From: an uncultured Kordia sp.
Lineage (GTDB): Bacteria > Bacteroidota > Bacteroidia > Flavobacteriales > Flavobacteriaceae
Length of the DNA stretch: 64,000 nt
Assembly (NCBI RefSeq): GCF_947489565.1
Contig: NZ_CANLEA010000002.1
Span: forward strand, 186,001 to 250,000
Direction of reading: 5' to 3'
Within the stretch, counting starts at the first letter, position 1. Each line of letters starts with the position of its first letter. The notes below the pieces were generated by a model. That model saw only the letters and a list, made by a program, of their open reading frames with translations, ran no database searches and had not been told where the DNA came from. The position numbers and the translations under genes were made by a program. This document shows positions 53,275-61,780 of this stretch, piece by piece.

Positions 53275-55050
53275 ATGAAAAGCATTGTTTGCACACTACC
53301 AATTACTCGAATTCAGGCACGATATTTTAGCCTATTTACGGTATTTTTGCTTGTTTTTAATCTTGCATTAGCACAAGAAAAGGACAGTATTCACGACACT
53401 CTTGTTTCCTCAAAAATGCAATCATTTATTTCTGAATCTGATTCTATTGATGAGATTGAAGAAATCATTGTAGACACATATTACGATCAAGATTTTGATT
53501 TAGGCTTGGCGTATTCTAAGATATATTTAAAAAGAGGTAAAAAAGAAGAGAACGATACAATTCGGCTTTTTTCTAATTCTCATATTGCACGGAACTCTTA
53601 TTATTTAGCACAATATGAAGACGCGTTAAAAACTGCCTATGTAGCTACAATTCTTTCTGAGAAATTAAAAGATACTGCCAATATTGTTTCCAATAATGTA
53701 ACGCTAGGGAGTTCATTTTATATTCTAGGTGATCTCGATAATGCTTTAAAAGCCTATCTCAGAGGAAAAGAATTGGCTTCATTGGTTGGAAATACATCTG
53801 ATGAAATTACCTGTCTGAATAATATTGCTAATATTAACGCCAAACTAGACCAACAGGAAAGCGCACTTGAAAGTTATAATTCTATTTTAAAATTACTTGA
53901 TAAGGAGGAAAAACCGCTTTCTGAACGATCAAAGAATATATATTTAAGCGCACTTCTAGGCAAGTTATTATGCCATGCAGAATTGAAACAATTTGATGAA
54001 GCAAAAGACACCTATGAAATAGGAATGGCCATCGCTGAAAAAGAGGAAATATTGGTTGCAAAAGGACGTTTTACCGTCAATTTGGCAAATATGCATTATA
54101 TAAAAGGGGAATACCTAAAAGCCTTAGATCTTTTGAGACAAGGTAAAAAAATGCTTGATGCTTCCAGCTTACAAAATAATATATACATTACCGATTATTA
54201 TATTGCACGAACCTTAAGTAAGTTGGAGCGATATGAGGAAGCTATTACTTTGATTGACGATGTTTTTGAACGTGTTGGAGATAATACGTTGACTGATAAA
54301 ATTGAGGAAATGTATGATTTGGCTATTGAAATCTCAAAAATTCAAGGCAATCAAGATAAACTGGTTCACTATCTCACTATATCAGATGAAATTGATGATA
54401 AAAAACACGAAAGGGAAAAGGCTGCCCGAGAGTTATTATTTGATAGTAGTATAAAAGAGCAGATACTAAAGAATGAAAAACTAGAAAATGAGAATTCACA
54501 AACGTTGGTAGATAAAAAAATCATCATGGCAGTTTCTATCATTCTAGTTTCAATTTTATTACTGATTTTTTTGTCGTATCACAGAAAAGCCAAATTAAAA
54601 GAGCAAAAGTTTTTAGCAATTATTGACGAAATTTCTAAGAAAACAGCTTTAAAAAAACCTGAAAAGACTCAAAAACCTCAGAATTCTTCCACGATTAAAG
54701 ATGAAAAAGCCAATGCAATTTTAGAAGAATTGGAAACTTTAGAAGAAACTCATTTTTATCTTTCATCCGATGTAACTTTACATACTACAGCAAAACTTTT
54801 GAATACAAATACTACGTACTTATCCAAAGCATTAAATGCTGTAAAAAAACAAACTTTTAGCCAGTACTTAAACAAGCTCCGAATCGACTATGTGTTGATA
54901 AAACTAAAAGAGGATGCCGTATTTAGATCGTATACGATTCATGCTATTTCCAAAGAAATTGGCTATAAAAGTGCTACAACCTTTATTAAGGAATTCAAAA
55001 ACAAAACGGGCTTAAACCCATCGTATTACATCAAAAAAATTGAAAGCTAG
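53275..55050 (+). CDS. TPR-containing AraC-type transcriptional regulator (paralog of 29198)
   Basis: A 591-residue protein with the same architecture as 29198-30934: signal (VFNLALAQ), TPR-type helical repeats (about 50-370; LGDLDNALKAYLRGKELASL), a helix-rich linker, one transmembrane helix (IIMAVSIILVSILLLIFLSY), then an AraC domain (TTAKLLNTNTTYLSKALNAV ... GYKSATTFIKEFKNKTGLNP). It is immediately upstream of the five-gene T9SS array, whose promoters carry related sites, so it is the likely regulator of that array. Confidence 0.88.
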   Translation: MKSIVCTLPITRIQARYFSLFTVFLLVFNLALAQEKDSIHDTLVSSKMQSFISESDSIDEIEEIIVDTYYDQDFDLGLAYSKIYLKRGKKEENDTIRLFSNSHIARNSYYLAQYEDALKTAYVATILSEKLKDTANIVSNNVTLGSSFYILGDLDNALKAYLRGKELASLVGNTSDEITCLNNIANINAKLDQQESALESYNSILKLLDKEEKPLSERSKNIYLSALLGKLLCHAELKQFDEAKDTYEIGMAIAEKEEILVAKGRFTVNLANMHYIKGEYLKALDLLRQGKKMLDASSLQNNIYITDYYIARTLSKLERYEEAITLIDDVFERVGDNTLTDKIEEMYDLAIEISKIQGNQDKLVHYLTISDEIDDKKHEREKAARELLFDSSIKEQILKNEKLENENSQTLVDKKIIMAVSIILVSILLLIFLSYHRKAKLKEQKFLAIIDEISKKTALKKPEKTQKPQNSSTIKDEKANAILEELETLEETHFYLSSDVTLHTTAKLLNTNTTYLSKALNAVKKQTFSQYLNKLRIDYVLIKLKEDAVFRSYTIHAISKEIGYKSATTFIKEFKNKTGLNPSYYIKKIES

Positions 55051-55069
55051 CGCATTTATTTTGATTAAA

Positions 55070-55079
55070 TTTATAAATA
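55070..55079. promoter_or_regulatory. TTTATAAATA motif, T9SS array gene 1
   Basis: TTTATAAATATGA, ending 76 nt (10-mer) before the start at 55155. The first two array genes share most of the roughly 85-bp upstream sequence, including TTGTA-N19-ATTCATACTTT and ACTATATTGTTATGAATT. Confidence 0.4.
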
Positions 55080-55154
55080 TGATTACACTTGTGTTGTAGT
55101 GAATATTAAAATATTCATACTTTGTTTTTAAGTATAACTTAAAACTATATTGTT

Positions 55155-56045
55155 ATGAATTCGAAACTTTTCACACTTACAGCACTTTTTTTGTTTTTTA
55201 TTATAAAAATAAATGCCCAAAATGACATCTATCCAACTCCAGATATTCCAATAAGTAATGTGTTAGATTTTACATTATTGGTAGAAGATACAGCAAACGG
55301 TCAGGATTTTCAATTACTAACCGATGATCAGTATTCTGTGTTGCCGTATAATGATCTCTTTTTTAAGATTGATCTTCAGTACAGATCTGAAATTGATAAT
55401 GTAACTTTTTACAGATTGGCATGTAGTTTTGACCGACCACCTTCGTTTCAAGATCCTAACGCACCAGATCATTTTTTCGGAATTACAAATCCTGTACTTA
55501 TTCCGCCTGTTCGAAAAAAGAAAGGTGGCAAATTTGAGCAAGTAGATGAAATATTAAGACCTCTTGGAACGTATCCTTATTTAGCGAAAGCTGAATATGT
55601 GATTCGACCTACTATTTATAAAGTTACTGTGAAGTTATTAGAGTATGCTAATTTTACCGATTACATCAATAATTCTCCTCATTATACTGTAGGACCAACA
55701 GCAAGTTTTATTTTGTTTGCACAAAACAGTCCAAATCCAACTTCAGAAAGAAGTACTTCAGATGCTTTTTCTGTAACAACATTTCCAAACCCAAGCACAA
55801 AATTTGTAACATTTAAATATACACGCGAAGCTTCAGAGAATACAATTTCAGCACAGCTTCCATTAAATGTTGTTATTTATAACGATAAAGGAATTCAGGT
55901 AAGTCAGCATACATTGACGAGCGCCAAAACAAAAATAAATAGTATTTACTACAATTTAGATACCTCACATTTACAAAAAGGAAGTTATTATTTTCAACTT
56001 TTGCACCGTGGTAAAACTCAAGTCAAAACTATTGTAAAACAGTAG
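55155..56045 (+). CDS. T9SS-secreted protein, tandem paralog 1
   Basis: A 296-residue protein: signal peptide (MNSKLFTLTALFLFFIIKINAQ), variable domain of about 85 residues, the motif NPVLIPPVRKKKGGKFE in the middle, a second variable segment ending in a YANFTDYI-like strand, and a C-terminal T9SS type A sorting domain (FPNPSTKFVTFKYT ... LDTSHLQKGSYYFQL ... TQVKTIVKQ). It is the first of five paralogs. I do not recognise the N-terminal family. The dibasic/tribasic stretch after PVLIPPV could be a processing site. Confidence 0.82.
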   Translation: MNSKLFTLTALFLFFIIKINAQNDIYPTPDIPISNVLDFTLLVEDTANGQDFQLLTDDQYSVLPYNDLFFKIDLQYRSEIDNVTFYRLACSFDRPPSFQDPNAPDHFFGITNPVLIPPVRKKKGGKFEQVDEILRPLGTYPYLAKAEYVIRPTIYKVTVKLLEYANFTDYINNSPHYTVGPTASFILFAQNSPNPTSERSTSDAFSVTTFPNPSTKFVTFKYTREASENTISAQLPLNVVIYNDKGIQVSQHTLTSAKTKINSIYYNLDTSHLQKGSYYFQLLHRGKTQVKTIVKQ

Positions 56046-56068
56046 TCTTTTTTATGGTTAAACAAAGA

Positions 56069-56098
56069 AAGTCATCTATATGTTTATGTAGATGGCTT
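56069..56098 (+). terminator. Hairpin after array gene 1
   Basis: AAGTCATCTA / TAGATGGCTT stem (one wobble) followed by a T/C-rich run. Related hairpins with an AAAGTCAT core follow genes 2 to 4. Confidence 0.55.
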
Positions 56099-56191
56099 CT
56101 CTTCTCAAAAAAGAGAAAACGCTAAAACATTCTTAAAATCAACAGCTTACATTAAGAAAACTTTAAGAAAGCAACTACAATTTTATTTAAA

Positions 56192-56201
56192 TTTATAAAT
56201 A
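56192..56201. promoter_or_regulatory. TTTATAAATA motif, T9SS array gene 2
   Basis: TTTATAAATATGA, identical over 13 bp to the site of gene 1, 73 nt before the start at 56275. Confidence 0.4.
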
Positions 56202-56274
56202 TGAACACCTGTAAGTTGTAACACATATTGAAATATTCATACTTTACTTTACGTCTAACTAAAACTATATTGTT

Positions 56275-57132
56275 ATGAATTTAAAACTATTTACACTTAC
56301 AGCACTTTTCTTATTTTTTGTCGTAAAAGTAAGCGCTCAAACCGCTGATCCGGTTGTGCCAATTCCTATTGATAATATTATTGATATTGATTTTTCAGTA
56401 ACTGACGGCATCAATGGACAACACTATGCAATTACTACTGCCGCAGAACATGCCGTACGTAGTGGAGATAATTTTATATTCAAAATAAACCTTAACCACA
56501 ACTCTCAAGATAGTACAGTTCATTATTTTGGAATACAGTATACACTTGAACGCTTGTTTGCTGATGGAACGCGAGAAATTATAAGAGGTATTACTGCACC
56601 TGTATTGATTCCGCCTGTGAAAAAGAAGAATGGAAATTTTGAGGTTAGAATTCACGATATTAGAGCAGAAGCATATCCGTTTTTAATTCATGGAACGCAT
56701 ACTTTACAGAATATTAGGTATGAAATAAAGATGAACTTAGTAAAATATGATTCAAGAGCCGATTATATAAATGAAACTAATAATTATACTCGTATAGAGC
56801 CTGCCATAAATTTTATTTTGGATGCCAGCAATTTTCCGATACCAGGAGATGTTGTATCGCTAAGAACGTATCCAAACCCAAGTATTGATCATGTTATTAT
56901 TGAACAAACAACTATTGCAACAGAAAATACAATTGCACAAAACTCACCTTTGGAAGTTGTTATTTTTAATGATAAAGGAATTAAAATGAATCAGCTTTCA
57001 TTGGCTCACAATAGTAAAAAAGCGAACAGCACTTTGTACACTGTTGATGTTTCACACTTACAAAAAGGAATGTACTTTTTTCAGTTCTCACAAGGAAACA
57101 ACACTCAGGTAAAAACAGTCATAAAAAAATAG
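56275..57132 (+). CDS. T9SS-secreted protein, tandem paralog 2
   Basis: A 285-residue protein with signal (LFLFFVVKVSAQ), conserved DFSVTDGINGQHYAITT, central APVLIPPVKKKNGNFE (Lys instead of Arg after the Val), YDSRADYINETNNY, and a sorting domain (TYPNPSIDHVIIEQ ... VVIFNDKGIKMNQLSL ... GNNTQVKTVIKK). Closest by eye to paralogs 3 and 4. Surface or extracellular location; function unknown. Confidence 0.82.
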   Translation: MNLKLFTLTALFLFFVVKVSAQTADPVVPIPIDNIIDIDFSVTDGINGQHYAITTAAEHAVRSGDNFIFKINLNHNSQDSTVHYFGIQYTLERLFADGTREIIRGITAPVLIPPVKKKNGNFEVRIHDIRAEAYPFLIHGTHTLQNIRYEIKMNLVKYDSRADYINETNNYTRIEPAINFILDASNFPIPGDVVSLRTYPNPSIDHVIIEQTTIATENTIAQNSPLEVVIFNDKGIKMNQLSLAHNSKKANSTLYTVDVSHLQKGMYFFQFSQGNNTQVKTVIKK

Positions 57133-57152
57133 CCGCTACCAACTATTAACAT

Positions 57153-57190
57153 AAAAAGTCATTCACATCATGTAATTGAGTGACTTTTTT
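57153..57190 (+). terminator. Hairpin after array gene 2
   Basis: AAAAAGTCATTCA / TGAGTGACTTTTT stem followed by T and A runs, only 14 bp before the next ATG; little room is left for a separate promoter for gene 3. Confidence 0.6.
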
Positions 57191-57204
57191 AAAAAAAAAT
57201 TGTT

Positions 57205-58044
57205 ATGAATTCAAGAATTTTCACACTTATACCCGTATTCGTATTGTTTTGTATTGCAAAAGCATTTACACAAAATACGCACGCCAATGCATCGCCTAGT
57301 ACCGTTAACATTATCAACATGACTTTATTAGCAGAAGATTCTACAAAAGGACTGGAATTTAAGTTCCAAACAGATGATGTGTATTATGCGACACCTGATG
57401 CTTCTATTAAGTTGCTTATTGAATTAGATTACCAGTCTCAACTAAAGGACACTTCTTTTTTGGGAATACGATACGCTTTTAAAGAAAAGGATAACAGCTT
57501 ACCTTCTGGACTAACACATGGAATTACAGCACCTGTATTAATTCCTCCCGTGAGAAAGAAAAGACCTAATGAATATAGACCTAGTGGCGAGCCAAATTAT
57601 CCGTTTTCCATAGACACTAATCTTCACCTAGCAACCAAAACATATACGGCTACAATTACCTTGTATAAATACCGTGATATTGACGATTATATAAGTAATG
57701 GGAATAGTAAAGAAATAGCAGAATATACATTTGATATCATTGTAAGTTCGCAAAACTCAACTCCATTAGCGAGTAGAAACTTGGAGAATTCTATGTTGGT
57801 AAAAACCTATCCCAATCCAAGTGCAGATCATATTATTATTGAGCAAATGAATACTACAGCTGCCAATACACCTTTGGAAGTCGTTATTTTTAATGATAAA
57901 GGGATCAAAGTTCGTCAATATCGTTTGACAAGTACAAACAATGCTCCTTACAATTTGAACATCTCACATTTACAAAAAGGAATGTACTTCTTGCAATTGT
58001 CTCAAGGAAATAAAACTCAGGTAAAAACTATTGTAAAAAAATAG
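57205..58044 (+). CDS. T9SS-secreted protein, tandem paralog 3
   Basis: A 279-residue protein: signal (FCIAKAFTQ), LAEDSTKGLEFKFQTDDVYY, GITAPVLIPPVRKKRPNEYR, YKYRDIDDYISNG, and a sorting domain with TYPNPSADHIIIEQ and LNISHLQKGMYFLQLSQGNK. It lacks the duplicated promoter seen at genes 1 and 2 and may be expressed by read-through. Confidence 0.82.
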   Translation: MNSRIFTLIPVFVLFCIAKAFTQNTHANASPSTVNIINMTLLAEDSTKGLEFKFQTDDVYYATPDASIKLLIELDYQSQLKDTSFLGIRYAFKEKDNSLPSGLTHGITAPVLIPPVRKKRPNEYRPSGEPNYPFSIDTNLHLATKTYTATITLYKYRDIDDYISNGNSKEIAEYTFDIIVSSQNSTPLASRNLENSMLVKTYPNPSADHIIIEQMNTTAANTPLEVVIFNDKGIKVRQYRLTSTNNAPYNLNISHLQKGMYFLQLSQGNKTQVKTIVKK

Positions 58045-58064
58045 TTTTACACACGGTTACTACG

Positions 58065-58099
58065 AAAAGTCATCTGCTCGATCTTCATAGATGACTTTT
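58065..58099 (+). terminator. Hairpin after array gene 3
   Basis: AAAAGTCATCT / AGATGACTTTT perfect 11-bp stem. A near-identical unit follows gene 4 at 59072-59106, showing duplication of the gene together with its terminator. Confidence 0.7.
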
Positions 58100-58206
58100 C
58101 AATACACAGCTTATTAAAAACAACAAAGCTACTCTTTCCAAAAAAACCGAAAACCACCTAATTGACTTAAAAATCAATTTTTTATGAATCAAAAAACACC
58201 ATTGTT

Positions 58207-59049
58207 ATGAAACTAAAACTTTTTGTATTTACAACACTATTAGCATTCTTTTTTATCTTAAAAACAACTGCTCAAAATAGTACAGCACCTGCAGACAACG
58301 ACTTTATAGATATCAATTTAAAGGTAACTGACGGCTCTCAAAATCAAGATTTCAAAATTAGCACAGAGAGCAAACACTCTTTACCCAATAAAACCAATAT
58401 TGCTTTTAAAATACATCTTGATTATTTGTCGACCGAAGACACCACAAGTTATTTAGGAATACAGTATGAAATTTTTGAACGATTAGTTGATGGATCAGTA
58501 GGTGGAACGCTCAAAGGACTTACCGCTCCAGTATTAATTCCTCCTGTTAGAAAGAAAAAATCAAGAGTTGAAAATAAAGATAAATCATTTCCTTTTTCCA
58601 TTATTGATACCACACAAATAGCAGCAAATATGAGGTATAAGATAGTCATGAACATCGCAAAGTTCGATTCTCAAGATGATTATGAAGACCACAAAAACAA
58701 CAATAATAATACAAACTATGAGATCATATCTTTAATAAGTTTTGATATTAATACATACACTGCCAACGCAGAAAGAGATCCTTTTTTAGTGACTATTTCT
58801 CCTAATCCTGTTACTGACTATATTACTATTCAGCACACGAAAACTAGCATTGAGAAAAGCTTGTTACCAAAAGTCACTTTGGAAGTCCGTATTTTTAATG
58901 ACAAAGGCGTCAAAGTGAGTGAATATAGTTTGACAGATACAGAAAATGCGCCTTATACTTTAGATATTTCGCAGTTACAAAAAGGAGTTTATCACTGTCA
59001 ACTTTCAAACGGAACGGAAACTCAAGTCAAGACCATTGTCAAACAATAG
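58207..59049 (+). CDS. T9SS-secreted protein, tandem paralog 4
   Basis: A 280-residue protein: signal (AFFFILKTTAQ), NLKVTDGSQNQDFKISTESK, LTAPVLIPPVRKKKSRVENK, FDSQDDYEDHKNNNNN, and a sorting domain (ISPNPVTDYITIQHTK ... LDISQLQKGVYHCQL). Upstream lies ATTGACTTAAAAATCAAT (58161-58178), a degenerate copy of the palindrome before gene 5. Confidence 0.82.
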   Translation: MKLKLFVFTTLLAFFFILKTTAQNSTAPADNDFIDINLKVTDGSQNQDFKISTESKHSLPNKTNIAFKIHLDYLSTEDTTSYLGIQYEIFERLVDGSVGGTLKGLTAPVLIPPVRKKKSRVENKDKSFPFSIIDTTQIAANMRYKIVMNIAKFDSQDDYEDHKNNNNNTNYEIISLISFDINTYTANAERDPFLVTISPNPVTDYITIQHTKTSIEKSLLPKVTLEVRIFNDKGVKVSEYSLTDTENAPYTLDISQLQKGVYHCQLSNGTETQVKTIVKQ

Positions 59050-59071
59050 TTTTCACTCTTTAATTATTACG

Positions 59072-59106
59072 AAAAGTCATCTGCTCGATCTTCTTAGGTG
59101 GCTTTT
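59072..59106 (+). terminator. Hairpin after array gene 4
   Basis: AAAAGTCATCT / AGGTGGCTTTT stem with wobble pairs and the same loop start (GCTCGATCTTC) as the hairpin after gene 3. Confidence 0.6.
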
Positions 59107-59160
59107 CAACACATCGCTTATTTAAAAAAGCAAAGCTACTCTTCTATAAAAAACCGCTTG

Positions 59161-59178
59161 ATTGATTTATAAATCAAT
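59161..59178. promoter_or_regulatory. Perfect 18-bp palindrome before T9SS array gene 5
   Basis: ATTGATTTATAAATCAAT contains the TTTATAAAT core of the other candidate sites. It lies 28 bp before the start at 59207, followed by TTnTTATnAATCAAAAAAC shared with gene 4. Confidence 0.45.
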
Positions 59179-59206
59179 TTATTATTAATCAAAAAACGTT
59201 ATTGTT

Positions 59207-60046
59207 ATGAATTTAAAATTTTTCACACTTACAACGCTATTCTTTTTTTTCATTGTAAAAACAAATGCTCAAACCTCAACGACGGCTCAGTACAATAAAA
59301 TAGGCATTACACTATCTGTAGAAGATAGTATTTCTGGAGGTCAAAGCTTTAAATTAACTGCACAAGATGAATATTTAATTTTCCCTTACCGTTCCACATT
59401 TTTTGAAATAGATTTAGAGTATCAATCTACAGAAGATATTGTAAGTTATTTTGGCATCCAATATAAGTTATGCAAAATGAACGAAGGCATTATTGGCGAA
59501 ATTGTACGAGGAGTTACTGTGCCTGTCCTTATTCCACCTGTTCGAAAAAAGAAATCTGGTTTTGAAGCTGGCGCAAGAATCGGTGGGCGACAATATCCTC
59601 ATAAAATTTACACTCGATATGTTACAGAATACACAGATTATTTTGCCAGAATCATATTGGTAAAGTATGATTCTAGACAAGACTATTTGGACGAAACAAA
59701 CAATTTTCAAGAAATAGATACTGTTGAGTTTGATTTAATAAGACATACGAATGATAATCTACTGCTAAATTCTCCAGAATCTTTTACTGTAACGACACAT
59801 CCAAATCCTATTACGAATCAAATAACGATTACAACACAAAATGCTCCATCACCACAAGCACCTATGGAAGTTGTTATTTTTAATAATAAAGGAATTAAAG
59901 TTAGCAATCATACGTTGGTTGTTTTTGAAACTACAGAAAATAGTATTTCATACAATTTAGACACCACACATTTACCAAAAGGAGTGTATTATTATAAATT
60001 TAAACAAGGAACTAAAACGCTAGTCAAAACCATTATAAAAGAATAA
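59207..60046 (+). CDS. T9SS-secreted protein, tandem paralog 5
   Basis: A 279-residue protein: signal (FFFFIVKTNAQ), LSVEDSISGGQSFKLTAQDE, GVTVPVLIPPVRKKKSGFEA, KYDSRQDYLDETNNF, and a sorting domain (THPNPITNQITITTQ ... LDTTHLPKGVYYYKFKQGTK). It ends the array and is followed by a GAGAGGCATTTACA / TGTGAATGTCTCTC hairpin (60068-60101). Confidence 0.82.
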   Translation: MNLKFFTLTTLFFFFIVKTNAQTSTTAQYNKIGITLSVEDSISGGQSFKLTAQDEYLIFPYRSTFFEIDLEYQSTEDIVSYFGIQYKLCKMNEGIIGEIVRGVTVPVLIPPVRKKKSGFEAGARIGGRQYPHKIYTRYVTEYTDYFARIILVKYDSRQDYLDETNNFQEIDTVEFDLIRHTNDNLLLNSPESFTVTTHPNPITNQITITTQNAPSPQAPMEVVIFNNKGIKVSNHTLVVFETTENSISYNLDTTHLPKGVYYYKFKQGTKTLVKTIIKE

Positions 60047-60067
60047 TTACGGATTGTCACTAAAAAA

Positions 60068-60101
60068 GAGAGGCATTTACACGATTTATGTGAATGTCTC
60101 T
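60068..60101 (+). terminator. Hairpin at the end of the T9SS array
   Basis: A 14-bp stem with two wobble or mismatched positions; no long T-run follows, so it may be processing-related or a weak terminator. Confidence 0.5.
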
Positions 60102-60129
60102 CCAATAAAGGGCTAAACGTCTATTCAAT

Positions 60130-60139
60130 TTTATAAATA
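60130..60139. promoter_or_regulatory. TTTATAAATA motif upstream of the DUF4214-like gene
   Basis: TTTATAAATATGA, identical over 13 bp to the sites at 55070 and 56192, here 121 nt before the start because the leader element lies between. Confidence 0.4.
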
Positions 60140-60203
60140 TGAAAATACTTCGTTTGTTTTCAGCCATTTAGCTACATAACTTTGAATTGTTCTTGATCGA
60201 GAC

Positions 60204-60240
60204 AGGTCGCATCCGAAAAACCTCAATAGAGTAGGAAACA
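60204..60240 (+). promoter_or_regulatory. Conserved hairpin leader element, copy 1
   Basis: AGGT, 12-nt loop CGCATCCGAAAA, ACCT, 4-nt linker, then AGAGTAGGAAACA; 20 nt before the ATG at 60261. See copies at 60971-61007 and 28744-28784. Confidence 0.6.
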
Positions 60241-60260
60241 ATTCAAAATCATTAAATGTT

Positions 60261-60866
60261 ATGAAAAAAATGTTATTAAAACCTCGCTTTTTTGTGATGA
60301 TGCTTTCACTAATTATGGTGTCATTATATATTACGAGTTGTCAAACTGACGAAATTGCTAGTGAAGAAGATGCAATTACTGAAACTGCAACAAGCAAAAG
60401 TATTCCTTTAGATCCTGATTATATTCCGCCAAACATTCCTAATCGATTCATTGACGATCATTGTGTGGTAAGACTTGCTTATTTATCATACTTGGAGCGT
60501 TGTCCTGAAAATGCAGGTGTGGTTTCGTATTGGATTAATGTTAGAAGAACACAAGGCTTTGACGCATTGGCTGCAGGATTTATTTCTTCGCCAGAAGCTA
60601 GTCAACGATGGAATTCACGCTATCACCAATACCTAAATAGAAATAATTTAACAAGTTATCAAGTTAACAAAAAAGTATATATCGCATACAGAGGCTTGTT
60701 ATTAAGAGAGCCAGATGTAAACGGAGGAATTTATTGGACTAATATCTTACGAAACACCAACCTTCGCTTTGTTGCAAATGCAATAGCAAGTTCTCCTGAG
60801 TTTGAAAGAAGATTGGCTCGAATTGCTACAGAATGTGCAAACGCAGCAAATCAATGTACTTATTAA
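60261..60866 (+). CDS. DUF4214-like lipoprotein
   Basis: A 201-residue lipoprotein (signal ending SLYITSC, QTDE). Residues about 70-195 carry two linker-like repeats: VRLAYLSYLERCPENAGVVS YWINVRRTQGFDALAAGFIS-type, and KVYIAYRGLLLREPDVNGGI with FVANAIASSPEFERRL, the DUF4214 pattern of a glycan-associated or self-assembling extracellular domain. It shares a leader element with the lanthipeptide-like gene 160 bp downstream, suggesting co-regulation or a common operon. Confidence 0.75.
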   Translation: MKKMLLKPRFFVMMLSLIMVSLYITSCQTDEIASEEDAITETATSKSIPLDPDYIPPNIPNRFIDDHCVVRLAYLSYLERCPENAGVVSYWINVRRTQGFDALAAGFISSPEASQRWNSRYHQYLNRNNLTSYQVNKKVYIAYRGLLLREPDVNGGIYWTNILRNTNLRFVANAIASSPEFERRLARIATECANAANQCTY

Positions 60867-60970
60867 AAAAATTGCTTTAAAAAACAGCAACTAGACGTAT
60901 CTAAATATTACGGAAACAAACATAACATTTACAATATTTTTCATCAATCAAAATTACGAACAGTTGCCGT

Positions 60971-61007
60971 ATAGCGGAATCCGAAAAGCTTATAGAGTAG
61001 GAATCAT
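60971..61007 (+). promoter_or_regulatory. Conserved hairpin leader element, copy 2
   Basis: AGC, 12-nt loop GGAATCCGAAAA, GCT, short linker, then AGAGTAGGAATCA; about 20 nt before the ATG at 61026. The stem differs from copy 1 (AGGT/ACCT) in a compensatory way. Confidence 0.6.
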
Positions 61008-61025
61008 TTCAAAAGTTTATCAATC

Positions 61026-61292
61026 ATGAAAAAACGAAAAATTCAGAAGTTGGGAATTAACAAATCAACAGTTTCTCAACTAACACAAGATTTATTGACG
61101 GGTGGAGCGACATATACGTGTCACGGTCATTCTTGTTGTCCAACAGAAGGACCAACATGTGCAAATACGTGCGCAAACACATGTGCTAATACTTGTAATG
61201 GTTGTGGGCCAACGGCTGATTGTGCACCAACAATTGGCTGTGGAACCGGAGCACGAACTGTATGTATTTGTCCAACGATACAACTTCCATAA
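61026..61292 (+). CDS. Cys-rich lanthipeptide-like precursor peptide (88 residues)
   Basis: The leader MKKRKIQKLGINKSTVSQLT followed by QDLLTGG matches the Bacteroidota class I lanthipeptide-type leader (KLxINKSTVSQL) with a double-glycine end. The core has 12 Cys: TCHGHSCCPTEGP, then TCANTCANTCANTCNGCG, a four-residue (CANT) tandem repeat, then ADCAPTIGCG and VCICPTIQLP. Thr/Cys spacing would permit repeated thioether rings. No LanB, LanC or exporter is adjacent. Confidence 0.78.
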   Translation: MKKRKIQKLGINKSTVSQLTQDLLTGGATYTCHGHSCCPTEGPTCANTCANTCANTCNGCGPTADCAPTIGCGTGARTVCICPTIQLP

Positions 61293-61387
61293 GTTTATTT
61301 ATTTATTTTATTTATTAACAACGATTGAATGATAATAGAAAGGCTGTCAATATATTGGCGGCCTTTCTTGTTGTGAAGAAGCTGTAT

Positions 61388-61499
61388 AAAAAAGAAGCTC
61401 GATCTTACGACCGAGCTCTTTTTTAATTAACCAACCAAAACTTTAAATTATGAAAATCTTTTTTTTCTTAAAGTTGCAAAAGGAAACCACTCGCTTTTG
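61388..61499 (-). ncRNA. Small RNA gene, copy 1
   Basis: On the minus strand a perfect Bacteroidota promoter (TTG 61532-61534, exactly 19 nt, TACATTTG 61505-61512) is followed by a transcript of about 110 nt. It starts with a TGCAAAAG / CTTTTGCA hairpin (11-nt loop), continues with a U/A-rich single-stranded part containing GGTTGGTTAATT, and ends in a GAGCTCGGTC / GATCGAGCTTC terminator with a T-run. No significant ORF. A second copy starts 281 bp away. Possibly a known flavobacterial small-RNA family such as Flavo-1; I cannot confirm that. Confidence 0.65.
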
Positions 61500-61670
61500 C
61501 ACTGCAAATGTAAGATGAGAATTTTATTATGCAAGCATAGTATTTTACTTTAACACAATTTTTATATTCACAGCTACATTTTATCGATGATTATTATCAA
61601 ATATTCAATGTTTTCCTACTTTTAATAACAATTACGCAACATCAATTTTATTTTCCAGATCAAAACACAT

Positions 61671-61780
61671 AAAAAAAGCCCGATCTTACGATCGAGCTCT
61701 CTTTTATTTATTAACCAACCAAAACTTTAATTATGAAAATCTCTCTTCTTAAAGTTGCAAAAGGAAACCACTCGCTTTTG
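61671..61780 (-). ncRNA. Small RNA gene, copy 2
   Basis: A tandem copy of 61388-61499 with promoter TTG (61813-61815), exactly 19 nt, TATATTTG (61786-61793), the identical 5' hairpin, and terminator GAGCTCGATC / GATCGGGCTTTTTTT. Differences are concentrated in the promoter spacer and the linker, whereas hairpin, GGTTGGTTAAT and terminator function are kept, indicating selection. Gap 61293-61953 holds nothing else that I can support. Confidence 0.65.

Noticed and set aside
61102-61332. Alternative 76-residue frame overlapping the 12-Cys precursor
   Set aside because: It lacks a leader motif; the frame starting at 61026 has the expected lanthipeptide-type leader and GG site.
61441-61740. Short ATG starts (ATGAAAATC) after each small-RNA terminator, suggesting a plus-strand leader peptide
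   Set aside because: The reading frames differ in the two copies and end quickly, while the minus-strand promoter and terminator are conserved.
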